A stretch of 64,000 nt of DNA from assembly GCA_963931865.1 (NCBI GenBank), contig OZ007516.1:10178785-10242784 (forward strand), written 5' to 3'. The notes under the pieces are model-generated. The model worked only from the letters and a program-made list of their open reading frames with translations, did no database searches and was not told the DNA's origin. Positions 11,880 through 25,100 of the stretch are shown in pieces. The translations under genes were made by a program, and so were the position numbers. Source of the DNA: Axinella damicornis (Eukaryota > Porifera > Demospongiae > Axinellida > Axinellidae). How positions within the stretch are numbered: position 1 is the first letter of the stretch; every line of letters begins with the position of its first letter.

Positions 11880-13183
11880 ATATGCATGCCTGTTCAGTAT
11901 GATGCATGAGAGTGATTACACTCCATGCACATGCATGACTGTTCAGTATGATGCATGAGAGTGATTACACTCCATGCATAATTATGCATGACTGTTCAGT
12001 ATGATGCATGAGAGTGATTACACTCCATGTACATGCATGACTGTTCAGTATGATGCATGAGAGTGATTACACTCCATGCACATGCATGACTGTTCAGTAT
12101 GATGCACGAGAGTGATTACACTCCATGCATATGCATGACTGTTCAGTATGATGCATGAGAGTGATTACACTCCATGCACATGCATGACTGTTCAGTATGA
12201 TGCATGAGAGTGATTACACTCCATGCACATGCATGACTGTTCAGTATGATGCATGAGAGTGATTACACTCCGTGCACTATGACAGTTCAGTATGATGCAT
12301 GAGAGTGATTACACTCCATGCACATGCATGACTGTTCAGTATGATGCATGAGAGTGATTACACTCCATGTACATGCATGACAGTTCAGTATGATGCATGA
12401 GAGTGATTACACTCCATGTACATGCATGACTGTTCAGTATGATGCATGAGAGTGATTACACTCCATGCACATGCATGACTGTTCAGTATGATGCACGAGA
12501 GTGATTACACTCCATGCACATGCATGACTGTTCAGTATGATGCATGAGAGTGATTACACTCCATGCACATGCATGACTGTTCAGTATGATGCATGAGAGT
12601 GATTACACTCCATGCATATGCATGACAGTTCAGTATGATGCATGAGAGTGATTACACTCCATGCACATGCATGACTGTTCAGTATGATGCATGAGAGTGA
12701 TTACACTCCATGCATATGCATGACAGTTCAGTATGATGCATGAGAGTGATTACACTCCATGTACATGCATGACTGTTCAGTATGATGCACGAGAGTGATT
12801 ACACTCCATGCATATGCATGACTGTTCAGTATGATGCATGAGAGTGATTACACTCCATGTACATGCATGACTGTTCAGTATGATGCACGAGAGTGATTAC
12901 ACCCATGCATATGCATGACTGTTCAGTATGATGCATGAGAGTGATTACACTCCGTGCACTATGACAGTTCAGTATGATGCATGAGAGTGATTACACTCCA
13001 TGCACATGCATGACTGTTCAGTATGATGCATGAGAGTGATTACACTCCATGTACATGCATAACAGTTCAGTATGATGCATGAGAGTGATTACACTCCATG
13101 CACATGCATGACTGTTCAGTATGATGCATGAGAGTAATTACACTCCATGCATATGCATGACTGTTCAGTATGATGCATGAGAT
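11880..13183. repeat. 49-bp tandem satellite, about 27 copies
   Basis: The unit contains GACTGTTCAGTATGATG followed by CATGAGAGTGATTACACTCC and a variable CATGCACATGCA link. Each unit carries the inverted pair GAGTG-ATTA-CACTC, so the array is a run of small hairpins, and ATGCAT/CATATG palindromes. Copies differ by a few point changes; two near 12275 and 12945 are shorter (CGTGCACTATGA). No reading frame is maintained. Confidence 0.95.
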
Positions 13184-16100
13184 ACTACATGTGCAGAATC
13201 CGAACAGTGTTGAAGTTAGTTAGCTAATATGAATACGACATTGCTGACTCTTATAACTCCAACATCAATGCTTTAGTAACAGTGTCAGGTCATATGATTT
13301 TCTCCCGAATCTGTAACTGCGATGATCCACACAAACTAGAGTATAATTATGCATTCTGTTGCAAAAGTACAGTTACATGTGGGATGAGTTTATTTATTAG
13401 AAGTAGTCCAGGTATAAAAGTCAAATGCTCCAGGTCAGCCTCAATATCAGCTCACTAGAAGTACATTGTAGCTATAGCTGAGATTGCATTACTCGTGGCA
13501 CTACACTGCATAACTAGTGAATCATCCATTGCCTCCTGCATGCATACTCCTGTGCAATGCCTCCTGCATGCATACTCCTGTGTAATGCCTCCTGCATGCA
13601 TTAATAAGATCCTCCACGATTATCTTTTTGTTAAGTGTCAACTGTCTCTTCAGTCCATCTGTACTTGGGTGCTGTTGTGAATTCACAAAGAAAGTGAAAC
13701 TGAATACATAGTGTGGTGATGTAATGCAGTTGCAGGAGAAATTTGCAGTTGTATAAGCAATCGCTAAAATAGTGATAGTGATACAAAGATATACATAGCT
13801 AGATGGTGCTAGCTTGGTTCTACAGGGAAGCTAAGACTTAAAATCCAGAAGGTGTGTGCATGAACACATAAAGGTACGGCTAATTACAGGTATTGTGTGT
13901 TCTTATTCAATTACAACAAAGACCGCACAAAACAATGATGTTGTGCTGTTGTGCTTCCTGGCCTGGGCTATACCTCCTCTCCATCCTGGAATGATACACA
14001 GTGACACTTGGCTACGTTTGCTGGGTCATCTCTCTACCAGCTTTCTGTGCCATTTCTGGACAGTCCCAACGATGATTATAATATTATGTGAACACATTCT
14101 ATGGTATCCAAGGTGTGGGAATGACTGACCGCCATATACAATCATTTTATGATCTTGAAGACGTGGGACGAGAAAAGGAAAAACCAGGCGAAACAATAGT
14201 CACAATGCCTGAGCAGTATATTATGGTCGGGTAAATCAAGTGTTCACCTTAAATTATGAAGATTCTAAATTCGGTAAGTTTCCTGTTTTGAAAGGACACT
14301 GTGAGCATGAAGAGGTGGTGCCAATGTTAATGAAATAACAGCAAAAAGAAGCACCTTATCTTCTGTCAGGTACACAATCAGCTATTTTCTGTTGTTTAGC
14401 CCATTCCCACCCAATGACGTCATATTGCGTCATGAGACTTTCAACTTCATGACATCACATCCGGCAATGTCCTTGGGAGATAGGCTCTGCGCCAGCAGAA
14501 AGGGTGGGGCAGGGGGAGGTGGGTGGGTGCACCCGAAGGGTGCAAACAGCATGGCCGTGTCTGGGCTCAGCTTTGAACAGCCCTTGGTTAGAGCCGGGTA
14601 GGCCATTTCTCGTGTTTTAAGCATAAATGGGCCTAGAAAACAGTGGTCTCACCTTGCAGAGCCTCGAATTCCAGTGTTCAAGGCTGATTTTTCTGCTAGA
14701 GCGAGTTACCGTCGCCCGAGCATCTTGATCGCGTACACGTTAACGAGTGGGTGTGGTCAGAATCACGAATGGGGAAAGCATGGCTGTGTGCAGTTCTGTG
14801 TGAAGTTTTGAGCGTGAAACCGATGGGAACCTTATCTAGGGTACGTTTAAGTAGATTACAAGCTAAAAAACTGACCTCTATAATCTGTGGGTGGGAAAGG
14901 GTTAAGGCTTTTGGCATACACATCACGAGGTTTCATTTTTTCTCACAGAACAGATTAATCCAGTTTCGATTGTGCATGCATGTGGAATAACAACACAGGC
15001 TATCCAGTGCATGCATGTGGAGTAACAACACACACTATCCAGCGCTTATGCAGCAAAAATGCACAGGAGTAGTAATTACATAACTATGCATTATTGTATG
15101 TGTTGCACTATATTTGAAATCCAAATATAGAATACCCTTTGTACTGTGATAACAACCTATTGTTAGACTATTCAGTATTCATCTCCTGAGTATTGAGAAT
15201 CAATTTCCTCGTGATACTGTGTTGTATAGCACTGAGCATCCTCTGTGACAATTACTATTCATTAGTTAAGAATGTAAACTAATCATCGTTATGCAACAGC
15301 CAGCATGTACACTATACTTAGCATTGCATGACAGAACACATACAGTGATCATCATTTAGTGATTGCTATTTACCCAGCACACTCATGTTCGAATAAAGTC
15401 ATGTCCTTACTTGATCCACCGTAGATAAAGGATCCACCAGGGTATGGTGTGATATAACCATATCCTTAGCTATTACAGCATGCAGATTGGTATCGGTTAG
15501 TTATTGCCAACCTTACAATATTATCGATGTAGCACACAACACTCCTGATACGGACGCGCTTGCAGTCTGTATACAGCTGGCTGCATATGAGTCAAGAAAG
15601 TAGGTGCGCAGTTGTAATTGTTTTTACTTAATTGCCGAGCGGGAAGCGAGGCAACTAATTGGAGGTCGAATCTGGACTAGTGTGACTATAAAACTGTAAC
15701 ACATTGTGGCCCCGTACGAAAATTACGCTTTGGAACCCCCCCCCCCCCCCCCCCCCCCCCGCGCGCGCGCGTATGCAATCCGCACCCGCACCATGTGATC
15801 TCACCTTTGTCATTTGTCACTACTGTACGACTATGAGTCAGTTTCTGACACGAGGCGACGATTGACAAAGCAAAGAGTGCAGCGACATCGAGGGAGAACT
15901 GATGAGGTGAGGAGGGAGACTGCGAGAGCGGCTGACCGCAAGAGACTTGGCAGGCATATTGAAGTTGACGTTCGCCGTTCACAGAGACTCGCTATTGTAT
16001 CAAAGCTTCCCGCGAGGCATCTCTGCGTGGTCAACCACGTATGCACTAGTTAGTATGGGTTTTCATATGGCATACGAGCCCTCACAGGCTTCTTAACAAT

Positions 16101-16436
16101 GTATAGGTGTGAGTTGTAGCCCTTCCATGTACATGCACATGTAGATCACACTGATTGCCTACGTCATACTGCCGAGATGGCGGTAGTGGAACCCATATGG
16201 CAGTTGCACACTCTTATTGTTATGAACTCTTGGTACTAGTCAATGGCTTGGCTTTCATTGAAGTTGTTGAAAACCAAAATCTCATGCATTGTAAGTAAGT
16301 GTTAAGTCTGTCAACACTTCACTGTCAACATGCACTTGCAACAAGAGTTCAACTGCTTACCTTAAGAATGAAACCGTCACACCCCACACTCAGAGTGGGG
16401 TTCACATTCAATAACATTCATGTCCAGTATAATATA
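13184..16436. other. Gene-poor stretch with low-complexity motifs
   Basis: Nothing here is a convincing gene. Notable items: a 28-bp unit repeated about 2.6 times (13530-13602, CCTCCTGCATGCATACTCC); a full CRE-like TGACGTCA near 14413; a G-rich run with five GGG tracts (about 14502-14528) that could form a quadruplex; a C25 tract followed by (GC)n at 15736-15771. A plus-strand open stretch at about 15830-16050 is arginine-rich (HRGRTDEVRRETARAADR) and could be a decayed transposon N-terminus, but the evidence is too thin for a call. Confidence 0.5.
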
Positions 16437-16886
16437 CCGTAGGCGCTCTAATTATGCGTCACTCAAAATTTTTGAATTGCAACGCAACAATAGAAATTCG
16501 GTAAGCCAAACGGCGACGAACTTCAACGCATGATTAGAAAACACCTCGCTAGGTACTGAAGTCAGACGAGTGTAGACAAGGCTACTGCATAGCGGTTGTG
16601 TTTGTTCCCGGTTGTCGGACTGTCATAGCTAAGTGAGTTGCTTTCTCGTACCTTCACGGATCTCCCAGCCATATCGCAACTGTGTCTTCATACATCAGGC
16701 AGTGCCACGATGCACCCTCTTCGCCATTCAACTTTACTGTGTGTGCTTCGAGCTAGCTGCCATGCTGCCGTTATAATTGCTATGCAAATTAGTCCCTAGA
16801 GTGCGACGCATTATTGGAAATTGTCGGTTTGAGATATTGAAATTTGACACAAAATTAGAAAGGACGCACAATTAGAGTACCTACGG
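16437..16886. mobile_element. 450-bp foldback element with TA target duplication (Tc1/mariner-like MITE)
   Basis: Terminal inverted repeats start CCGTAGG and continue with CTCTAATT.TGCGTC on both ends; the match weakens inward. The element is flanked by TA on each side, the duplication expected for Tc1/mariner transposases. The interior has no open frame. Confidence 0.7.
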
Positions 16887-17582
16887 TAGATTTGCAGGTC
16901 TATATCATTGTGTCCACACGATTTGTCAATCAGACTAATATTCGGGCATCTCAAAAAGCAAGGAACGGGACCAGGAACGAGATTGAGAATGGGAACGAGA
17001 GTGGGAACGGGAAACTGCTACTGTACTTTGCAATCATGTTACGGCATGCACACATGATGGACTGCATGTCAGGTTGACTTGGATTAGGACTTTCCATCCT
17101 GAAGCACCCAGAGCTTGCTCATGGAAGCGAACCAACCATCTGGTACATGTATGCCACATGCATGTAGTCAAGTACAACACAAAATATTTCAAAAGTATTA
17201 CTATGCTATAAATTCCCTGCCAGCCATGATGCTCGCCCCAGTTTGATGGCTTAATAAAAGACCAATGATTTTGCGATAAACTGGCACATTCATTTTTCCT
17301 GCTACCAATTCCATTCTCATTCCTGTCCCATTTCCCATTCCCATCTTTTCCGATCCCCTGCACAAACGTTTTCACCACAACAGTGACCAGTGATGTTAAG
17401 CTACTGGCCATTGTCAAAGTACTCAGTGCAAGATGTTTATCTATTCACTTTGGTACTCACTAATCTTGCAATCGATCCCGGCTGCCAGGCCCCCCGGGGG
17501 GAGGATCGGGCATCGATCCCGGCTGCCAGCCTCCCCCCCCCCCCCCCCCCATCTATCAAACTTATGCATCTTAGATAAATAA

Positions 17583-17625
<43 letters not shown>

Positions 17626-17756
17626 CTTTTGTATGACATACACAAGACAAACAAATATATAGTAGCTATGAAGGTAAACTGCTCCCACGACTAATACTGT
17701 ACCGTACACATAAACTTGTACTGGTATGAGATGATGCTTACTCACTGCAAGAAATC
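16887..17756. other. Low-complexity intergenic stretch
   Basis: Contains GGGAACG-type short repeats (about 16960-17020) and a roughly complementary CCCATTCC-rich stretch (about 17300-17360), a duplicated CGATCCCGGCTGCCAG block (about 17470 and 17513), a C18 tract (17533-17550) and a (GATA)n microsatellite (17574-17625). No gene is supported. Confidence 0.55.
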
Positions 17757-18030
17757 TTGAGGTCAGACCGGACGGTTGTTTTCCGCCGTCCCAGTCAAAA
17801 CCCTGGCCGCGCGGAGAGGATCAGGTGCAACGCACCTACCGCGGCGAAGACTGGCTACACTCTACCAGTAGTACTGATCACAGTGCTCGATTTGTCTGTT
17901 TTCCCAACACCAGCGTAGGTCTCTCGAGCTCACGAGCGAACGCAGTTAGTAGCTACTCGCTTCAACTTGGCTGTTGGGTTGGGAATAAAATGAGCGTGCG
18001 GGGGGGGTGGGGCTCACGTGCATCGCCATG
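17757..18030 (-). repeat. GC-rich promoter-like module, copy 1
   Basis: Alignable by eye with 29822-30062. Read on the minus strand both copies start with CACGTGAGCCCCACCCCC (an E-box followed by a GC/CACCC box), then keep CGAGAG.CCTACGCTG, CGCCGCGGT.GGTGCG, CCGCGCGGCC and TGACTGGGACGG, and end at a donor-like site (GCA-GTGAGTAAG here). No shared start codon or reading frame is visible. The conservation suggests either a dispersed element or the promoter and non-coding first exon of a duplicated gene. Confidence 0.6.
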
Positions 18031-18312
18031 ACTCTAATTGTGAGGCTCGTTCCCATGATACCAGGGCTGACTTGGGAAAGAAAGATTCCACTAAAAGAGA
18101 GGGCGCGTCAGAATGTGATGTGGTATGCTCTTACGGTCCACTGTTTTGACCTGTGACCAGAATATACAGATGCTGAAGGTCTTGCATGTGCATGAGATCG
18201 TGGCTTCTGGCTGATAGTGCAATGGAGACAACAGCTGAGCACATGGAGGTCTCGGGTCTTGCTGCCCCTTAGCTATATAGTCACACACCAGGCCATGATG
18301 TTATGTTCAACC

Positions 18313-18944
18313 TAGTCTCGCGTGGCCCAGCCCCTTCCCGCGGCGATTAGTGGGCGGGGCGGGAGGAGGGGAGGAGGGAAGAAGGGTCTGGTGACTCTGA
18401 ACAAGATGCCGTTGCAAGATGGAATGTAATTATTGAAATAATCTTCCGTAAATGTAATATTGCACGTGACTTACTCAAGTATACTATACTAGTAGTTAAT
18501 CGAGCACACAGCTAGAGCCATGGCTATCAAGGAAGAGCGCTGTACCGTCTGCCTCAAAGACTTGCCGAAGAGTAGTATGTGAGGGAGACTTAACAGTGAG
18601 ACATTTCAGAACCCGTGTGGAGACTCACGGAGACGTCCGTATCGCACGCAAATAATCTTTGCTTTGTTGGGACATCAACTGCGTGTAGCCTAGCTGTGAA
18701 GCTGCTAAGGAGGCAGTCTTGAATCTTCTCGATCTCGGCCATGTCAACTATATAAAATCTAGTCACGCGCTCAAAGCGGAAATGGTGCCACAAATTACAG
18801 GCTGCTTCAATCTGATTGGCTCTACCCGCATTCCGGCAGAGCCAACAACATCTTGTTCAGAGTCACCAGACCCTTCTTCCTTCCTCCCCTCCTCCCGCCC
18901 CGCCCACTAATCGCCGCGGGAAGGGTCTGGGCCACGCGAGACTA
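18313..18944. mobile_element. 632-bp foldback element with ~100-bp GC-rich terminal inverted repeats
   Basis: The left arm (TAGTCTCGCGTGGCCCAG..., 18313-about 18412) returns as the reverse complement at about 18842-18944 (ending CCACGCGAGACTA). The arms contain GGGCGGGGCGGGAGG, i.e. GC boxes and a possible G-quadruplex. Shorter relatives with the TAGTCT/TAGCCT...CCAGACCC terminus occur at 44755-44827, 45048-45306 and 46134-46201. No clean target duplication was seen here. The right arm ends about 165 bp before the Helitron start codon. Confidence 0.75.
18520..18582 (+). other. Possible captured first exon inside the foldback element
   Basis: An ATG in good context (AGCCATGG) opens a 20-codon frame, MAIKEERCTVCLKDLP..., ending at a TGA that overlaps a consensus donor (GTATGTGAG). 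The CTVCLKDLP stretch looks like the start of a zinc-binding module. This resembles a first coding exon plus donor carried by the element, but no partner exon was found, so its use is unknown. Confidence 0.3.
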
Positions 18945-19107
18945 CTTCGCTACCCAGCTACCCGTACTGTGTAGCGGCTGTTTTGGCTGCCGCTACGAGC
19001 TGTTTCACAAGATAAGTATTTTAACTGCACACATTTGCTAGCTACCACGTAGCTAGCTAACCGGCCATATCCGGCAACGTTTGTGTGTATATTTTACCGA
19101 GCCACTC

Positions 19108-22100
19108 ATGGCTTCTGCAAGGAGAAAAAGGGCTCAGAATAAGAAATATTACAGCAAGAATGTAAAGGAGTTGAAAACTAAGGCAAAAGCTGCCTCTAAA
19201 GCTAGCTACAATGCTGAGCCTGAAACAAAGATGGCTGCCTCTAGAGCTAGCTACAGTGCTGACCCCTCCAAAAAGAAGGCTGCCTCAAAAGCTAGCTACA
19301 GCACTGACCCCTCCAAAAAGAAGGCTGCCTCAAAAGCTAGCTACAGCACTGACCCCTCCAAAAAGAAGACTGCCTCAAAAGCTAGCTACAGCACTGACCC
19401 CTCCAATAAGAAGGCTGCCTCAAAAGCTAGCTACAGCACTGACCCCTCCAAAAAGAAGGCTGCCTCAAAAGCTAGCTACAGCACTGACCCTTCCAAAAAG
19501 AAGGCTGCCTCAAAAGCTAGCTACAGCACTGACCCCTCCAAAAAGAAGGCTGCCTCAAAAGCTAGCTACAGCACTGACCCCTCCAAAAAGAAGACTGCCT
19601 CAAAAGCTAGCTACAGCACTGACCCCTCCAATAAGAAGGCTGCCTCAAAAGCTAGCTACAGCACTGACCCCTCCAAAAAGAAGGCTGCCTCAAAAGCTAG
19701 CTACAGCACTGACCCTTCCAAAAAGAAGGCTGCCTCAAAAGCTAGCTACAGCACTGACCCCTCCAATAAGAAGGCTGCCTCAAAAGCTAGCTACAGCACT
19801 GACCCCTCCAAAAAGAAGGCTGCCTCAAAAGCTAGCTACAGCACTGACCCTTCCAAAAAGAAGGCTGCCTCAAAAGCTAGCTACAGCACTGACCCCTCCA
19901 AAAAGAAGGCTGCCTCAAAAGCTAGCTACAGCACTGACCCCTCCAAAAAGAAGGCTGCCTCTAGAGCACGCTATTTCAATAGCCCTCAAAAAAAGAAGGC
20001 TGCCGCACGTGCCTACTCAAAGAGAAGCTATACTGAAAACCCTGCAGCTAAGAACAAATACTCCCAAGCCTACTATGCACACAACACAGAAAGCAGGTGT
20101 GCTTACAGAAGAGCCAGGTATGTGCTGGCAGAGCCAAAGCGTGATGTCCAAGAACAGCACGTGAAGGAAATACAAAGTCATCTGTTGTTAAATTCTGAAG
20201 CCAGGGTTCAGTTGATAACAGCATTTAAGAAACGGCAAGAAATCAGAATGCCAAGGGTATTGCGCAAAGCTGTTTGTAGGATGGCAGCAAGAAGGCTGCT
20301 CAACAAACCACTGCAGACCCGCAAGGAACACGTGGGGTCTTTACTGAAGGCTTGTAGACTAATCAAAAGCCTTCAGATTGAAGGAAAGGAGGACTTTGGT
20401 GAAGGCTGTCACACAGCTTCCACAGAGCCTTACTTCTACGACTCATGCTACCAGATTGTGCAGAGGGACTACGCCCTACCCATTGACGAAAATGGGAAGT
20501 GTGTAGTGGCAAAGGAAGTTGAGTCAAAAACCGAAACAAAACACCGGAAACACCCCATGAAATGGGAGTGTTCCAGTGAGTGTAAGCCTCTGACGGAAAC
20601 AGAAGTTGATACTATTGTTTCCCTCAAAGCAGCCTTTGAAAACCCCATGCAGGAAGTGCGACACACCTTAGACACATGTGATGGTTGTGCTAACCAACAC
20701 TACACTAAGGTGGTTGAAGATTCCAGTGTAGACCTTAGAGGTCACCCCTTGGTTTGTTCCAATGATGGTGGATGTGACAGTAAACTAAGGGTACTTAGAG
20801 CAGCAGGGACACACTATCCAGTGTTGGGAAATTTCTATCGTAATGTCAACAATGCTATTAGTAGCCACCTGCGTGTTCGTGATATTGACATGGCCTTGCT
20901 TTCTGGTGACTTTGAGTCACTAATGGAAATCAACAAGGTTGATGATTTTGATGCTCTGCTAAGCAATAATGTAGAATCAAGCTATGAGCAATGCACTGAT
21001 ATTTTCCCAGTGGACTCGACGCTTGGACGTCCCCATCTCGAATCCAAGCTTCTGGAAGATAATGCACTGCTAATAGCCCAGCTACAAAAAGAAATTGATG
21101 ACTACCCTCAGCATGCATGCTGTAGCTGTGAGCGCCTGCATCAGAGAAAAGCAGTTTCAAGAGTGGAGCTTTCACAAAACCTCGGAGGCGAAATATGGTT
21201 GAGATTGAAAAGCTATATAGTAGAACAGAACCCCACTGCTAGTGAGCAGGTGCTGTACATGTGCAGGTATTGCAAATCACTGATCACGAAGAACGTCTTG
21301 CCACCACGTTGCGTCCTCAATGGATTGCATGTGGTACCGATACCACAAGAATTGGCACGTTTAGACTGTTTGAGTAGTCAGCTGATTCAGCGTGCAAAGT
21401 GTTACCAGACTGTGGTAAGACTTGGCACGTACACAGGCAAAGTACCCATCTATAATTCCCTCAAAGCGTGTAAGGGTACCATGTTCTTTCTTCCGTTGCC
21501 CTTGAATAAAACGCTTGCCACTCTAGATGAGGTAGAGCAGTCAACCAGTGCAAAGTCTGCTTTACCAAATCCCGAGTTGTACATTATAGTCAATGGAAAG
21601 CCGACCAAACTGAAAGTGGTCTGGCGTAGTCTAGTTGATGTGAACCATGTCAAGGCAGCCATACAGAAGCTTAAGGATACTAACTGGCTTTACAGCAAAG
21701 TTACCGATGAATCTGTTGATGAGGCTGCCAAACAGGTGATAGAAGTTTCAAACAACACGACCAGTACAATGCTGGAAAAGGCTAGTGAAAGCGAGATTGC
21801 TGGGTTCCAATCTTTTACGATAAGGAACCTGGAGAACAAATTGCCCAGTGAATCTGACATTGAGCAATACAAAGTGCTCAGTGTCAAAGAAAATCCTTTA
21901 GACAACCGACAACGGCACCTTGATGTCATGTGCTTCCCGGTTCTCTTTCCAACTGGAGAGTTTGGCGAGTATCACCCCCGAGCTAAACTCTCCCACAGTG
22001 AGTACATTAAATCTCGACTTCTCAATAAAGACTCATGTTTCAGAAAGGATCCCCAGTATGTCTTCTACCTCCTCTGGCAGAAGGAAATGCGAGAGCTTTC

Positions 22101-25100
22101 AGCAGGTGTCTATAATCTGCTGAAATCTACCAGAAGGCAGCACATGTCAGTTCGCTCGCTGTTAGACAGGGTAGAAACTTCTGACGAACATCTTGAGGCA
22201 AATTTATGCACAATGCTCCAGTCTGTTCGTGGTACAAAGCAGTACTGGTTTGTCAGGCAAAGTGAACTGAAGTGCATGGTTCGTGAGTGGGGCTCACCTA
22301 CTCTGTTTCTCACATTTAGCTGTGCTGAATATGAATCCCCCGATATTGCAAACTATCTCAGAAGTGTAAACAATGTTTCTTCCAGTTATAACATTGGGAA
22401 ACTTTGCACTGAGGACCCAATATCAGTTTCCAGACAATTCTCCCTGAAATTTCATGCCTTCTTTAATCCAGTTTTGAAGAAAGGTGAAGTCCTCGGCAAA
22501 GTAGACCACTTCTACTGGAAGAAAGAGTACCAAGCACGTGGGGCTCCACATTATCATGTCCTACTGTGGATCCGAGATGCACCGGTAATCGGTCAGGATG
22601 ATCCTGATAAGGTGCTATCTTGGATCCAGGAGAGGATTACGTGCCAAATCCCAGACAAGGAAACCAGTCCTGAATTACACAGGCTGGTTACCAGGTACCA
22701 AATGCACAAATGTAGTGCATATTGCAAAAGAAAACGCAAGTGCTCTAGTGGTGCTTTCATTACCAGGTGCAGGTTTGGATTTCCTCGCCAAGTATGTGAG
22801 AGTGCCAAGCTTAACTCTGTAAGTGACAGCCTCAGGTCACGAAAAAAGATTTACGAACTACCCAGGGGAGACACAGAGGTGAGAGTAAACGATTACAACC
22901 CTCTCTTGCTAATGCTCTGGCAAGCTAACATTGACATTCAGCTTGTGGCGGAATCATCGCTAGCTCTTGCTCACTATGTTAGTGGTTATGTCACAAAAGC
23001 TGAAAGGAGCAACATGCAAGAGATCTGGCAAGAAGTCAGTGAGAATAAGAGCGTGTACAGTCGCCTCTGGAGTTTCGGTGTACGAAGCTTACGCTTTCGA
23101 GAGTGTGGTCTGTACGAGGCAAGTGACCTTTTGCTCGGAGATCACCTCAACGAAAAGTCTGACACTGTAAAGTGGGTAGACGTATCACTGCCACATAAAC
23201 GATGTCGTAGGTTGATGGATCACAAAGTGCTGCTGGAAATCGCAGAACACAATCCGGACACTGAAGAGATCTTTGAGGACAACCTTCTTGACACCTACTA
23301 TCCACAGAGACCAGCAAGGCTGGAAGATGTTTGTCTCTACGACTTTGTGGCAAACTATGATTGGTATGGCAAAGATAGTAGTGGAAACAGGAAGTATTCA
23401 AAGGTCACGAAACCTCGGCTTCCAAACCACAAACTCTTTGATCCCGAGAAGGAAGCACAGAGAGAAGACTATTACTACTCCCTGATACTTCTCTTTGTTC
23501 CTTTTCGAACAGAGAGTAGTCTGCTTCTTGACAATGAAACAGCCGAGGAAGCTTTTCGTAGGCTGGTCAATACGGATAGCTCTTCATACCATGCCAGATT
23601 GCAAAAGATGTTGGAAGCACAGTCTAACATCAAAAAGATCAATGAAGCCAGACATGCTGATGGTGAAGAAGAGAAGATCAGCAAGGAAGACAACGACCCA
23701 CAGTTGATGGGGGAGGCTAGGACAGCAATGGATGATGTCGCTGACATGAATGTCAAGTCATCTACTGACCTACCATTGGAATCCAGAGTAGCCATGCTGA
23801 ATGCTGATCAGCGGCGTATTTTTGACAACGTGAAAAGCCATCTCCTCCACCAACAACAGCACGAAGAGAAGAAATGTCACTGCAGTGACTTGAAACCGCT
23901 ACGCATGTTTGTCAGTGGCGTTGGAGGTACTGGTAAGTCGTTTCTAATTGAAGCCATCAAGGCTTTAATTGCAGATATTTGGCCAACTAACAACTTAACG
24001 TGCGCAGTTGCAGCACCCACTGGTTTAGCTGCTTTCAACGTTGGCGGTATTACCATTCACAGGCTCTTCCAACTGCCTGTTGAGAACGAGGGTAAAACAG
24101 CTGGGTATTGGTCACTGCCGAAACCATCCCAGAAACTCCTGAAATCCTCACTTTCTAAAGTGAAGATGTTCATCATAGATGAAGTGTCCATGGTGTCCAG
24201 TCTCAACCTAGCATACATGCACTTGAGACTGGAAGAACTGTTTGGTGGTAATGAGTGGTTTGGGTCAAGAAACATGCTGTTTGTAGGTGACCTACTCCAA
24301 TTACAACCCGTCAATGGGATGCCTGTCTTTGAGAAAATTACTCAAATATCTCTGTCCTTCAAACTAGGATGTGCAGCATCCGTCAACATTTGGAGAGATT
24401 GCGTCCTTTACGACGAACTCACCATCAATGAGCGACAGAAGAATGACCAAGAGTTTTCATCCATGTTGGATTGTGTACGGCGTGGCTGTCCAACTGATGA
24501 AACTATTCGTACTCTTCAACAGCGAGTCATACAGGTGTCTGTCTCAGATAAATTTCATGAGCTTCAGGAATCTGGTCAAATGCCTGTATGTCTGCTGCCG
24601 ACTAGAAAAGCGTGCAGTGTCATAAACAATGAAATGCTCGCACAGCTAAATTCTAAAGTACACGAGTTACTCTGTACCGATGAGGTTGATGAAACTTCAG
24701 GCACGCTAAAGTGGAACAAAAAAGCTGCCGAGCGATTGGAGAAGCTCAACCGTGACTGTAATATGACAGCGGGGTTGGAAGCCAAGCTTTCCCTGGCTGT
24801 TGGTGCACGAGTCATGCTACGTCGCAACATTGACACAAAGTCAGGGCTAGTCAATGGTGCCATTGGTACAGTTTGTTCAATCTCAGCAAACCGTGTCACT
24901 GTTCAGTTTGATCACATAAGTGAGCCTTATGATGTGGAAATGGTCAAGAGCAGGTTTATGGTCATGAAATACTTTTATGTGTACAGAAAACAGTTTCCAC
25001 TAATCCTAGCATATGCTGTGACCATTCACAAAAGCCAGGGTTTGTCACTGGATTGTGCCATCATAGATCTCTCCGACACAGTGTTCAGTGCCGGAATGGC

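Noticed and set aside
11880..13183. CRISPR-like array
   Set aside because: There are no unique spacers; the whole 49-bp unit is conserved, so this is an ordinary satellite in eukaryotic DNA.
15814..16053. Arginine-rich 79-codon plus-strand frame
   Set aside because: Might be a decayed transposon N-terminus, but with no second motif and no flanking structure it cannot be supported.
17437..17745. Minus-strand frames with YLSIYLSIYLSIYL
   Set aside because: Translation of the (GATA)n microsatellite.
19211..20164. 317-codon plus-strand frame (LPQKLATALTPPKRR repeats)
   Set aside because: Out-of-frame shadow of the 45-bp repeat inside the Helitron frame.
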